NCBI GenBank assembly: GCA_023422555.1
Contig: JAFAGQ010000141.1
Coordinates: 1-23,997 of the forward strand
Reading direction: 5' to 3'
Source of the DNA: Pseudomonadota bacterium
GTDB taxonomy: Bacteria; Pseudomonadota; Gammaproteobacteria; Burkholderiales; Burkholderiaceae_B
Length of the DNA stretch: 23,997 nucleotides
Both the position numbers and the translations under genes were made by a program. Shown here piece by piece: positions 14,440 to 21,668 of this stretch (the stretch's first letter is position 1; each line of letters begins with the position of its first letter). A model generated the notes under the pieces. That model made no database searches and was not told the DNA's origin. It worked only from the letters and a program-made list of their open reading frames with translations.

Positions 14440-15453
14440 ATGAACAGGATTTCGATCAATCGTCATGGTCTGCTCCTGCTTGCGGCTCTGCTTGCAGGTC
14501 TGGCCGCAGCATGGGCGGCGCGTCGCTATATTCAGGATCACATTCGCGCGCTGGACGAGCAGGCAAAGGTGAAGACGGTCCCCCGCATTGTTGCTAACTA
14601 CGATTTGCCTGAAGGGCTGCGGATCGAGAGAGTGCATCTGGCCGTTCGGGACGTTCCGCTTGACTGGGTGCCTGCTGGCAGTTTCCGGCCGGAAGACGCT
14701 GGCAGTATCGAAAACAAGGTCGTGACAAGCTCGCTGAAAAAAGGCGATATTCTGCTGAAGGCGCACCTGACTGCAGTTCACCGAAAGGCATTTTCGCAAA
14801 AGGTGCGAGCGGGCAGGAGGGCCATTACTATTCCTGTCGATGCGATCAACTCCGTATCGGGACTGCTTGTTCCGGGCGATCTGATCGATCTTTACGTGTC
14901 GTTTGAATATCGACGCAAGAAGATCACCGCACCCTTGCTGCAGGGAGTTCTGGTACTTGCTACGGGTGCAGAAAGTCAGACACAGGATTCGGATCATTCG
15001 AGTCTGTCAATGCCGGGCTATTCAACCGTCACCCTGGATACCTCGCCAGAGGAAGCGGCAAGACTTGTCGCCGCCAGACAGTCTGGCACAATCACTGCAT
15101 TGTTGCGTCACCCCGACGATATCAAGGCAAGCAATAAAGGCGTTCAAGGGGATCTGGCCACGATATTGGGCATCGCCAGCGCACCTGCAGTGGCGCGACA
15201 CCGACCCGTCATCATTTATGGCGATCAGGGGTCGCAGCGTGCTGGCGCAGCACCGCAGGAAACCAAACCCGTGTCTCCACCGCCTGCCAGGGGGGTGTTC
15301 GAATTGCCCGAGGCTGAGGATATCGTCAGCGCGTGGATAAGCTCGCTGCGCTCGGCAAATACCGGCGCATCGCTGTCGAGTGCAGTCAAGGATCCGCAAG
15401 AGAACCAGCCTGTACCAGATCAGCGCCAGCAAGAGTCATCGTCCGCAGAATAG
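14440..15453 (+). CDS. cpaB: Flp pilus assembly protein CpaB (RcpC)
   Basis: A 337-residue protein with one N-terminal membrane segment (LLLLAALLAGLAAAWAA, about 10-27) that anchors it with most of the chain in the periplasm. Residues about 45-110 form the SAF-like domain (IVANYDLPEGLRIERVHL and VTSSLKKGDILLKAHL), and about 125-175 the RcpC segment (GRRAITIPVDAINSVSGLLV then PGDLIDLYV) characteristic of CpaB. It is thought to work with the secretin in the periplasm. The tail (about 260-337) is Pro/Gln/Ser-rich. AAGGAG 8 bases before the ATG supports the start. The last coding bases run into the 19-bp tandem array that continues to the cpaC start. Confidence 0.9.
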   Translation: MNRISINRHGLLLLAALLAGLAAAWAARRYIQDHIRALDEQAKVKTVPRIVANYDLPEGLRIERVHLAVRDVPLDWVPAGSFRPEDAGSIENKVVTSSLKKGDILLKAHLTAVHRKAFSQKVRAGRRAITIPVDAINSVSGLLVPGDLIDLYVSFEYRRKKITAPLLQGVLVLATGAESQTQDSDHSSLSMPGYSTVTLDTSPEEAARLVAARQSGTITALLRHPDDIKASNKGVQGDLATILGIASAPAVARHRPVIIYGDQGSQRAGAAPQETKPVSPPPARGVFELPEAEDIVSAWISSLRSANTGASLSSAVKDPQENQPVPDQRQQESSSAE

Positions 15454-15556
15454 TGAATCGTCCATAGAAATAGCAATCAGCTCCATGAAATTGAATCGTC
15501 CCCAGGAACAGTTATCGGCTCCGGAAAAAGTGATCAGCCCAGGAACAGTTATCAGC
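15419..15556 (+). repeat. Degenerate 19-bp tandem array spanning the cpaB-cpaC junction
   Basis: The triplet ATC occurs at 15419, 15438, 15457, 15476, 15495, 15514, 15533 and 15551, i.e. six steps of exactly 19 bases and one of 18. Units include ATCGTCCGCAGAATAGTGA, ATCGTCCATAGAAATAGCA, ATCGTCCCCAGGAACAGTT and ATCAGCCCAGGAACAGTT; the loose consensus is ATCrkCyCcaGgAAcAGtt. The best pair, CCCAGGAACAGTTATC at 15501-15516 and 15538-15553, is identical over 16 bases. The array crosses the cpaB stop (15451-15453) and ends at the base before the cpaC ATG (15557). Because 19 is not a multiple of 3, this is not selected as a peptide repeat. Confidence 0.7.
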
Positions 15557-17191
15557 ATGAAGTATTTAACGGTGATTTCCTTTATTGTTGCTCTCGGTAT
15601 GTGCGTTACGCCCACAGTTCGTGCACAGTCCGCCTCAAACACCGACATTCAGTTGCAGGTTGGTGATGTTAAAGTGCTGACCGTCGCCGAGCTTTCTCGT
15701 ATTGCAGTTGGCGACGGCCGGATTGTTAATGCGGTTACCGATGCGGATAACGAAATTGTGCTGTTCGCGCGTGAACCCGGAGAAACCGTCGTCAATATCT
15801 GGGATAAAAATAAGGGCAGTCAGCAGTTTCATGTACAGGTCAGGGCTGTGGGCGAGCAGCGATTGCAGCATGATATCCGCCGCATCCTGAATACCATCGG
15901 ACATATCAAAGCGACGCAGGTCGGTGAAAAAATCATCGTAGAGGGGGACAACCTGAGCGATGCCGACCGTGAAAGGCTGATGGTGCTTACGCGTCATTTT
16001 CCGCAGATTGTCGACATGACCAGTCAGATTGGCTGGGATCAGATGGTTCTGCTGGATGTACAGATTCTGGAGCTGCCACGTAACGTTCTTCAGGAACTGG
16101 GAATCAAATGGAATACGAACGCGGGTGGGCTGGCTGCCGGCGCAGTCTGGGATTCGGGGTCGTCGCGGTTTTCGAGCCGGCCCGGAGAGGGGCCATTGCA
16201 AATTCCCTTTCGTGCTGCAGCGCCAGCCGGCTATTTTGGTTTGAATGCGCTTCTGTCCGCATCGGTGCAGACGCTCGCACAGCAAGGCCAGGCTGTCGTG
16301 CTTGCACAGCCGCAATTGATGGCGCGTAGCGGTTCGACAGCCGAATTTCTGGCAGGTGGCGAGGTGCCTTATGTCACCACTGATCGTAATGGACAGTCCC
16401 AGACCATATTCAAACCTTATGGCGTCAGTCTGCACATTACGCCACGAATACAGAAAAACGGAAACGTCAGATCAAAAATTGACGTGGAGGTCAGTTCTGT
16501 GGACGCATCCATGACCGTAAACGGGGGGCCGGCGCTCAAAACGCGGCGCACCTCAACAGAATTCAATGTGCAGTCCGGGCAGACGCTGGTTCTTGCCGGC
16601 TTTATTTCGCGCGACCAGTTTCGTAATGCCGAAAAGCTTCCTGGCCTGGGTGATCTGCCTGTGCTGGGTGCATTGTTTCGCTCGAGTCGCTTTCAACGCA
16701 ATGAAACGGAACTGGCCATCTTTGTTCGTCCTGTCGTTGTGTCGGCAGATAACCATGACCTCCTGGCGCGTACGATCCGCTCCCGGGAAATCATAGCTGA
16801 CACGTTCAGATCACCACCTGTCCTGAATGTGCCCGTCAGCAGCGAAACACAGACAAAGATCAGCGCGCAAACGAATATAGGCGCGACAGCGTACGGCGAT
16901 CTGAATATATCTGTTGATACGCTTGCCCAGCAATCGAAAGAGAAAGAAAACCGGAACCCGCAGACAGCGGCAGCGGAAGGTCATCCATTTCCGATATGGG
17001 TGCCGGCGGGTGAACGCTGGCATTTTTCGCGCGGCCGCATCAATGCGGTCAGGCGTAACGATGTAGAAAATAAGCCGAAAACAGGTGCTCGTCGCACGGT
17101 GCCCATTCGCGTGAAACATTCACGCTGGAAACCGGTGTTGCGGCTGCAGCGCCGTGCGTCGGAGTCATTTGTTACCGGAGGACCTCAATGA
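15557..17191 (+). CDS. cpaC: Tad pilus outer-membrane secretin CpaC (RcpA)
   Basis: A 544-residue protein with a signal peptide (residues 1-23, ending TVRA). Residues about 30-110 are the N-terminal CpaC domain (LQVGDVKVLTVAELSRIAVG, then VNIWDK), followed by a short BON-like stretch and the secretin domain at about 165-400, with VLAQPQLMARSGSTAEFLAG, VPYVTT, GVSLHITPRI and the closing VLAGFISRDQFRNAEKLPGL. It would form the ring through which the fibre leaves. Beyond the core is an unusual tail of about 140 residues, strongly basic over the last 60. The ATG at 15557 is chosen because it opens the signal peptide; the ribosome site is poor (AGGAAC 13 bases away, inside the repeat array). The stop overlaps the next start by four bases. 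Confidence 0.92.
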   Translation: MKYLTVISFIVALGMCVTPTVRAQSASNTDIQLQVGDVKVLTVAELSRIAVGDGRIVNAVTDADNEIVLFAREPGETVVNIWDKNKGSQQFHVQVRAVGEQRLQHDIRRILNTIGHIKATQVGEKIIVEGDNLSDADRERLMVLTRHFPQIVDMTSQIGWDQMVLLDVQILELPRNVLQELGIKWNTNAGGLAAGAVWDSGSSRFSSRPGEGPLQIPFRAAAPAGYFGLNALLSASVQTLAQQGQAVVLAQPQLMARSGSTAEFLAGGEVPYVTTDRNGQSQTIFKPYGVSLHITPRIQKNGNVRSKIDVEVSSVDASMTVNGGPALKTRRTSTEFNVQSGQTLVLAGFISRDQFRNAEKLPGLGDLPVLGALFRSSRFQRNETELAIFVRPVVVSADNHDLLARTIRSREIIADTFRSPPVLNVPVSSETQTKISAQTNIGATAYGDLNISVDTLAQQSKEKENRNPQTAAAEGHPFPIWVPAGERWHFSRGRINAVRRNDVENKPKTGARRTVPIRVKHSRWKPVLRLQRRASESFVTGGPQ

Positions 17192-19047
17192 TTGTGATGG
17201 ATATGCATTTTGAAGATGGTACAGTCAGACGCGAGCAGTACGCTTTGCCGGCGGTTGCAGGCAGAAATCGGGAATGCGATATATTCCTGCGCAGCTGGCG
17301 CGTTGCGCGTCGCCACGCCAGGTTTGTGCGCCGGGTGAGCGGGGTATTTCTCGAAGATCTGGGATCGCTCGCAGGTACTTACGTCAATGGCATGCGCATC
17401 AGCGAATATGGTCCTCTTGCAATTTCAGATGAAATACTCATTGGGCCATGTCGCATAGTCTTGTGCTGCCTGGACGCCGCAGAACACGTGAATGCACCTG
17501 TCTGCCTGGCGACGACACAAGATTCTGCATGCAGTAAGGCGCAAGTAGTAGATGCTGTCAGTGCCGATGCGATTTGTTCACCTTCAATCGGGGAGAGTGA
17601 AAGCACGGATGCGTCTGCACAAACGATGACACGCACGACAGACGATGCGAACGCGGTACCGCAGCAGCGACTTTCTGACAGGTACCAGCAATGTCGTTTG
17701 CAATTGCACTCGCGCCTTCTCCAGGCGCTGGATTTGCGCCGCAAGGATATATCACAAATGTCCGATGCAGCATTACGGCAGGAGGCCGCAGCCTTGCTGG
17801 ATCAGATCATCGCCGAACATATTCAGTTGTCCGACGATATCGATCCTGCGGCACTTAAACAGGATGTGCTTGACGAAGCCATCGGCCTGGGCCCGCTTGA
17901 GCCATTGCTGGCAGATCCGCTGGTGACGGAAATCATGGTCAATCGATTTGATGAAATCTACGTGGAAAAGGCGGGTCGTCTAGGACTTTATCCGGGCTCT
18001 TTCAGTAGCGAAAAATCCGTCAGGGGTATTATTGATCGCATCGTTGCCCCGTTGGGTCGACGCATCGATGAAAGCTCACCGATGGTTGATGCGCGTCTGA
18101 AGGATGGTTCGCGCGTCAATGCTGTCATTCCACCCATTGCACTGCGTGGCGCGAACCTGACGATCCGCAAGTTTCCCGACTTTCGGCCGGGGATGAACGA
18201 TTTGTTGGCGCTCGGAACGCTCGATACCTGCATGCAACAGTTTCTGAGGCTGTGTATCGAGCATCGGAAAAACCTGATTGTGTCGGGCGGCACGGGGTCG
18301 GGTAAAACAACGTTGCTGAACATTCTTTCCAACTGTATTCCTGATCACGAACGAATTATCACCATAGAGGATGCCGCAGAATTGCGTCTCAACCATTCGC
18401 ACCTGATCGCGCTGGAGGCGCGACCAGCCAATATCGAAGGCAAGGGGCAGGTTCTGATTCGCGATCTGGTGCGCAATGCCTTGCGCATGCGGCCGGACCG
18501 AATCGTGGTGGGCGAGTGCAGGGGTGCCGAAGCGTTCGACATGCTCGGCGCAATGAATACCGGACACGAAGGTTCCATGACCACGTTACACGCAAACAGT
18601 CCGAGGGATGCGCTGGCGCGACTCGAAACAATGATTCTGATGGCCGGCATGGAACTGCCGCTGGCAGCGGTGCGGGAGCACATTGCTGCCAGTATCGATT
18701 TCGTCATTCAGCAAAGCAGGCTGTCCAGTGGCCGACGCGTGATTACCTCAATCACGGAAATCTGCGGTCTGGAAAGCGGTGTCATCAAGTCACAGGAAAT
18801 ATTCCGCTTTGACAGAAAGGGCGATGGCGCATTTATGGGCAATGGAATTGTGCCCGATTGCTTTGGCAGTCTGATCCGGGATGGATTGCAGATTGATGTC
18901 TCTATATTCAATCAGACCACCGCTGCCGCTACGACCAATACCTTTGTTCTGTCACAGATACATCACTTACCCAATGGACGAACGAATATCGCAGACCATG
19001 ATGGTCCGGCGTCAAACGCCAGGTTTTCAACCGGAGTACCTGCATAA
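17188..19047 (+). CDS. cpaF: Tad secretion ATPase CpaF (TadA) with N-terminal FHA-like domain
   Basis: A 619-residue cytoplasmic ATPase that powers Flp assembly. Residues about 1-95 form an FHA-like domain: VAGRNRECDIFL with R26, VARRHARF with H43, and LEDLGSLAGTYVNG at about 55-68. The usual phosphothreonine-contacting Ser (SRxH) is A40 and the Asn of the GSxNGT turn is A62. After a low-complexity linker (about 96-165) comes the CpaF core with LVTEIMVNRFDEIYVE, Walker A GGTGSGKT at 367-374, the Walker B region RIVVGECRGAEAFDML and the histidine box TTLHANSPRDAL. Most CpaF proteins lack the FHA part. A GGAGG site precedes the ATG, which overlaps cpaC; the stop overlaps tadB by one base. It should contact TadB and TadC. 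Confidence 0.93.
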   Translation: MIVMDMHFEDGTVRREQYALPAVAGRNRECDIFLRSWRVARRHARFVRRVSGVFLEDLGSLAGTYVNGMRISEYGPLAISDEILIGPCRIVLCCLDAAEHVNAPVCLATTQDSACSKAQVVDAVSADAICSPSIGESESTDASAQTMTRTTDDANAVPQQRLSDRYQQCRLQLHSRLLQALDLRRKDISQMSDAALRQEAAALLDQIIAEHIQLSDDIDPAALKQDVLDEAIGLGPLEPLLADPLVTEIMVNRFDEIYVEKAGRLGLYPGSFSSEKSVRGIIDRIVAPLGRRIDESSPMVDARLKDGSRVNAVIPPIALRGANLTIRKFPDFRPGMNDLLALGTLDTCMQQFLRLCIEHRKNLIVSGGTGSGKTTLLNILSNCIPDHERIITIEDAAELRLNHSHLIALEARPANIEGKGQVLIRDLVRNALRMRPDRIVVGECRGAEAFDMLGAMNTGHEGSMTTLHANSPRDALARLETMILMAGMELPLAAVREHIAASIDFVIQQSRLSSGRRVITSITEICGLESGVIKSQEIFRFDRKGDGAFMGNGIVPDCFGSLIRDGLQIDVSIFNQTTAAATTNTFVLSQIHHLPNGRTNIADHDGPASNARFSTGVPA

Positions 19048-19892
19048 TGCTCTTGACAATGCTGGTTTTCGTCACGGTGGGCGTAATGCTTGTTTTTATG
19101 GCGGGTCAGCGTCTTCTGGCGTTTGTCCTGATGCATTGGGAAAATCGGATCACGACAGAAACGTCTTTTCGACTTCAGGATATTTTTCTGTTCATCGATC
19201 CGCGACTCCTGTGGTCGGGAAACATTGTCATGGCACTGGCAACCGCGCTGATTGCGTGGGGGCTGTCCGGCTTGTGGTGGCTCGCGCCTGTCACTGGTGC
19301 AATCGTATTCATGATTCCTGACCGCATCGTGTCAATCATACAGAATCGTCGCCGTGAACAATTTGATCGTCAGTTGCCCGAAATGCTGCTGGCCCTGGCA
19401 GGTGCCCTGCGAGCGGGTGCTGGTCTGCAGAGCGCAATCGCTCAGCTATCTTTGGAGGCAGCGCCGCCGCTTTCCCAGGAGTTCGCGTTGATGCAAAGAC
19501 AGCAACGAGTGGGTGTGACATTCGAGCAATGTCTGGAACGGCTTCATGGTCGCGTTCCTACCGAGTCAACAGGGCTGTTTGTATCTGCGCTCCGAATCGC
19601 GATGCACAGCGGCGGAAATCTGGCCGAAGCACTTGAGCGAATTGCCCACACTTTGCAGGCCCGCCAGCAGATACAAGGCAGGATCCGTGCCCTGACGTCC
19701 CAGGGAAAAATGCAGGCCTGGGTCATGGCCGGGCTGCCAGTGCTGCTAATCGCTGTGCTCAGTTTCCTGGATCCGGATTCCATGCAACTACTGTGGCGTC
19801 ACCCTGCGGGCTGGGGTGTGCTGGTCGTGGTGTTCGTGCTTGAAGCGCTGGGATTGTGGCTGATTCGCCGGATCATCAATATTGATATTTAA
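19047..19892 (+). CDS. tadB: Tad pilus inner-membrane platform protein TadB
   Basis: A 281-residue polytopic protein with two N-terminal hydrophobic segments (about 1-24 and 52-88), a cytoplasmic T2SF domain (about 90-225; FDRQLPEMLLALAGALRAGA, then GLQSAIAQLS, and a second LFVSALRIAMHSGGNLAEAL), and a C-terminal membrane pair (about 226-275). This is the TadB layout of the GspF-like platform, which couples the CpaF ATPase to fibre extension with TadC. It starts one base inside the cpaF stop (TAATG), with CCGGAG upstream, which indicates translational coupling. Length is close to the family norm. Confidence 0.92.
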   Translation: MLLTMLVFVTVGVMLVFMAGQRLLAFVLMHWENRITTETSFRLQDIFLFIDPRLLWSGNIVMALATALIAWGLSGLWWLAPVTGAIVFMIPDRIVSIIQNRRREQFDRQLPEMLLALAGALRAGAGLQSAIAQLSLEAAPPLSQEFALMQRQQRVGVTFEQCLERLHGRVPTESTGLFVSALRIAMHSGGNLAEALERIAHTLQARQQIQGRIRALTSQGKMQAWVMAGLPVLLIAVLSFLDPDSMQLLWRHPAGWGVLVVVFVLEALGLWLIRRIINIDI

Positions 19893-19907
19893 ACGGGAAA
19901 AGCAATT

Positions 19908-20780
19908 ATGTTCTGGATCAGCAGCCTGCTTGCGGGTTTCAGCATTTGCCTCTTGCTGTATGTGATTCTTTTTCCTGCAGCAGGAAGACTCCCGGTTCCA
20001 GACGCGTTCAGGAAGCGCACACTTCTTGTGTTGTTCTGGCCCTGGATTGATGTTCTGGGCCGGGTCATCATGCCATTTGTACCGTGGAGACATCGTGAGC
20101 GCATACAGTCACTTCTGCGTCATGCCGGCCTGGAGAACGTGGCATGCACAGATCACATTTTAGGTATTCAGTGCCTTGCTGCCGGAATCTCATTTGCTGT
20201 CAGCCTTTTCATTCGGCGCTCGGAGCTGCTCATTCATCTTATGACAAATGTCATCATTGCTGGTGCAGTGGCAGCAGGTGCTTATGTTCTTCCGCTACTG
20301 TGGCTAAGGGACAGGGCGCTCAAGCGCAGAAGCCGCATACTACGCGAGCTTCCGTTTTTTCTGGACATGACAACCTTGTGCGTGGAAGCCGGACAGAATC
20401 TGCAAGGGGCGCTGGCTCACACGGCAGAGCTGTGTCCGGCAGGCATTCTTCGAGAGGAGCTTCGTCACAGCCTGGGTGAAATGCGGGCAGGAAAACCTCG
20501 TATTGATGCGCTCAAGGCTATGGCGTTTCGCACAGGAGCGCCCGAGATTGGCCGCTGGGTAGCCGCCATTGCGCAGGCAGAGAATCTTGGTATGGGGCTG
20601 GGGCCTTTATTGCGTTCGCAATCCGAACAACGTCGGCAGGAACGTTTCAGTCTTGCAGAAAAACGGGCACTGGAAGCACCGGTCAAAATGCTGATGCCGC
20701 TCATCTTTTGCATCTTTCCCTGCACGTTTATCGTTCTGGCGTTCCCCATCGTCGTAAAGGTACTTCAATCAGGAATCTGA
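19908..20780 (+). CDS. tadC: Tad pilus inner-membrane platform protein TadC
   Basis: A 290-residue polytopic protein, paralogous in layout to TadB: N-terminal helix (about 1-24), helices at about 90-130, a T2SF domain (about 145-260; LRELPFFLDMTTLCVEAGQN, then LQGALAHTAEL) and a final helix pair region with PVKMLMPLIFCIFPCTFIVL. The phrase ELPFFLDMTTLCVEAG is characteristic of TadC, which pairs with TadB as the membrane platform. It starts 15 bases after tadB; the ribosome site is weak (GGGAAAAG). The next gene begins directly after its stop codon. Confidence 0.92.
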   Translation: MFWISSLLAGFSICLLLYVILFPAAGRLPVPDAFRKRTLLVLFWPWIDVLGRVIMPFVPWRHRERIQSLLRHAGLENVACTDHILGIQCLAAGISFAVSLFIRRSELLIHLMTNVIIAGAVAAGAYVLPLLWLRDRALKRRSRILRELPFFLDMTTLCVEAGQNLQGALAHTAELCPAGILREELRHSLGEMRAGKPRIDALKAMAFRTGAPEIGRWVAAIAQAENLGMGLGPLLRSQSEQRRQERFSLAEKRALEAPVKMLMPLIFCIFPCTFIVLAFPIVVKVLQSGI

Positions 20781-21107
20781 ATGCAGGCGTTTTCACTGAT
20801 CACATTTGACCGATTTCACCAGCGATTTATTGGATTGATGGGAAGACGAGATGTTTTATCAACTCAGGTTTTCCATTTCACGCCTTGCCATGGCATACAT
20901 ACCTGTGGCATGCGCTTTGCAGTTTCCGTACTTTTTCTGGACAGGCAGCGTCGGTTGTTGCGGTTTATAGATCGGCTCGCTCCCTATCGGATGGTATGGT
21001 ACCCGCAAGCCCATTCGGTACTTGAGCTGCGGGCAGGAACCATCCAGTCAGAAGAGCAGGCCCGTGAATTGATTGTGCATCTTTTTCCTGATGATCATCG
21101 GCAGTGA
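20781..21107 (+). CDS. DUF192-family protein coupled to tadC
   Basis: A 108-residue protein. The segment GLMGRRDVLSTQVFHFTPCH, then GIHTCGMRFAVSVLFLDRQR, has the RxxGLMxR opening and the IHTxGMRxxxxxxFLD core of DUF192, followed by YPQAHSVLELRAGT, which ends this small beta-rich fold. There is no signal peptide, unlike many DUF192 proteins that are exported, so it is probably cytoplasmic or membrane-associated. Family function is not established. The ATG starts at the base after the tadC stop, so it is almost certainly the last gene of the Tad operon. No hairpin terminator is visible in the 13 bases before the convergent MaoC-like gene. Confidence 0.85.
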   Translation: MQAFSLITFDRFHQRFIGLMGRRDVLSTQVFHFTPCHGIHTCGMRFAVSVLFLDRQRRLLRFIDRLAPYRMVWYPQAHSVLELRAGTIQSEEQARELIVHLFPDDHRQ

Positions 21108-21120
21108 TGCGCATGTTGTG

Positions 21121-21642
21121 TCACGAAGCTGATGCGGATTCTGCCTCGTCAAACCGAACCATGATCAGCCAGTCCGCATAAATGGCTACCTGCTGCGTGT
21201 CATCCAGACAGACTTTGACATTCCATTTGCACCGGGCTTCTCCAGGCCGTATTTGAGTCACTTCAGTGAGCGCAAATGACGCGCTTACACTCGCGCCGGA
21301 AAGCACTGCTGCCGTGAACCGGATTTTGTCGAAGCCATAGTTCAAAAGCATCCTGGCCTTCGGAAATGCGATACACGTTGACTGCCAGTATGACAGCAGT
21401 GACATCACCAGGAAGCCGTGCGCAATGGTTGTTCCATACGGCGATTCAGCGTGAGCGCGAGCCGGGTCCGTATGAATCCATTGCGTGTCTTGTGTGACCT
21501 GTGCAAACCGGGAAATGGTGTCTTGATCAATGACGACAGACGCCGATTGCAGAGCCGGCTGATCTTTAAAATCAAGTAACGCATCAATAGAATCAAACCG
21601 TTGCGGGTTGGCTTTACGAGTCGAGAGCGCCGTGTCGTTCAT
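21121..21642 (-). CDS. MaoC-like (R)-specific enoyl-CoA hydratase
   Basis: A 173-residue hot-dog-fold protein. The segment RFAQVTQDTQWIHTDPARAH, then SPYGTTIAHGFLVMSLL, is the hydratase-2 motif with D52 and H57 as the catalytic pair, followed by the conserved PYGxxIAHGFL helix. Such enzymes add water to trans-2-enoyl-CoA to give (R)-3-hydroxyacyl-CoA. The upstream neighbour is a dehydrogenase of the type that oxidises exactly this product, and the two genes are 26 bases apart, so they probably supply consecutive beta-oxidation-like steps on one substrate. AAGGA lies 12 bases before the ATG at 21642, a rather long spacing. Acyl chain preference cannot be read. Confidence 0.88.
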   Translation of the reverse strand: MNDTALSTRKANPQRFDSIDALLDFKDQPALQSASVVIDQDTISRFAQVTQDTQWIHTDPARAHAESPYGTTIAHGFLVMSLLSYWQSTCIAFPKARMLLNYGFDKIRFTAAVLSGASVSASFALTEVTQIRPGEARCKWNVKVCLDDTQQVAIYADWLIMVRFDEAESASAS

Positions 21643-21668
21643 GGTATGTCGAAGTCCTTGTTCGCCGT

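Noticed and set aside
14266..14997. Long minus-strand open frame opposite the cpaB region
   Set aside because: It lies antisense to cpaB and the unknown secreted gene, has no family features and a Cys/Arg/Gln-rich shadow composition.
15485..15556. Earlier ATG for the secretin inside the repeat array
   Set aside because: It would place a polar repeat-encoded stretch before a perfectly good signal peptide.
15419..15556. The 19-bp array as a CRISPR
   Set aside because: Units are contiguous and degenerate, with no unique spacers between conserved repeats and no cas genes.
15635..16435. 266-codon minus-strand open frame
   Set aside because: It is fully antisense to cpaC, whose plus-strand product is an unmistakable secretin.
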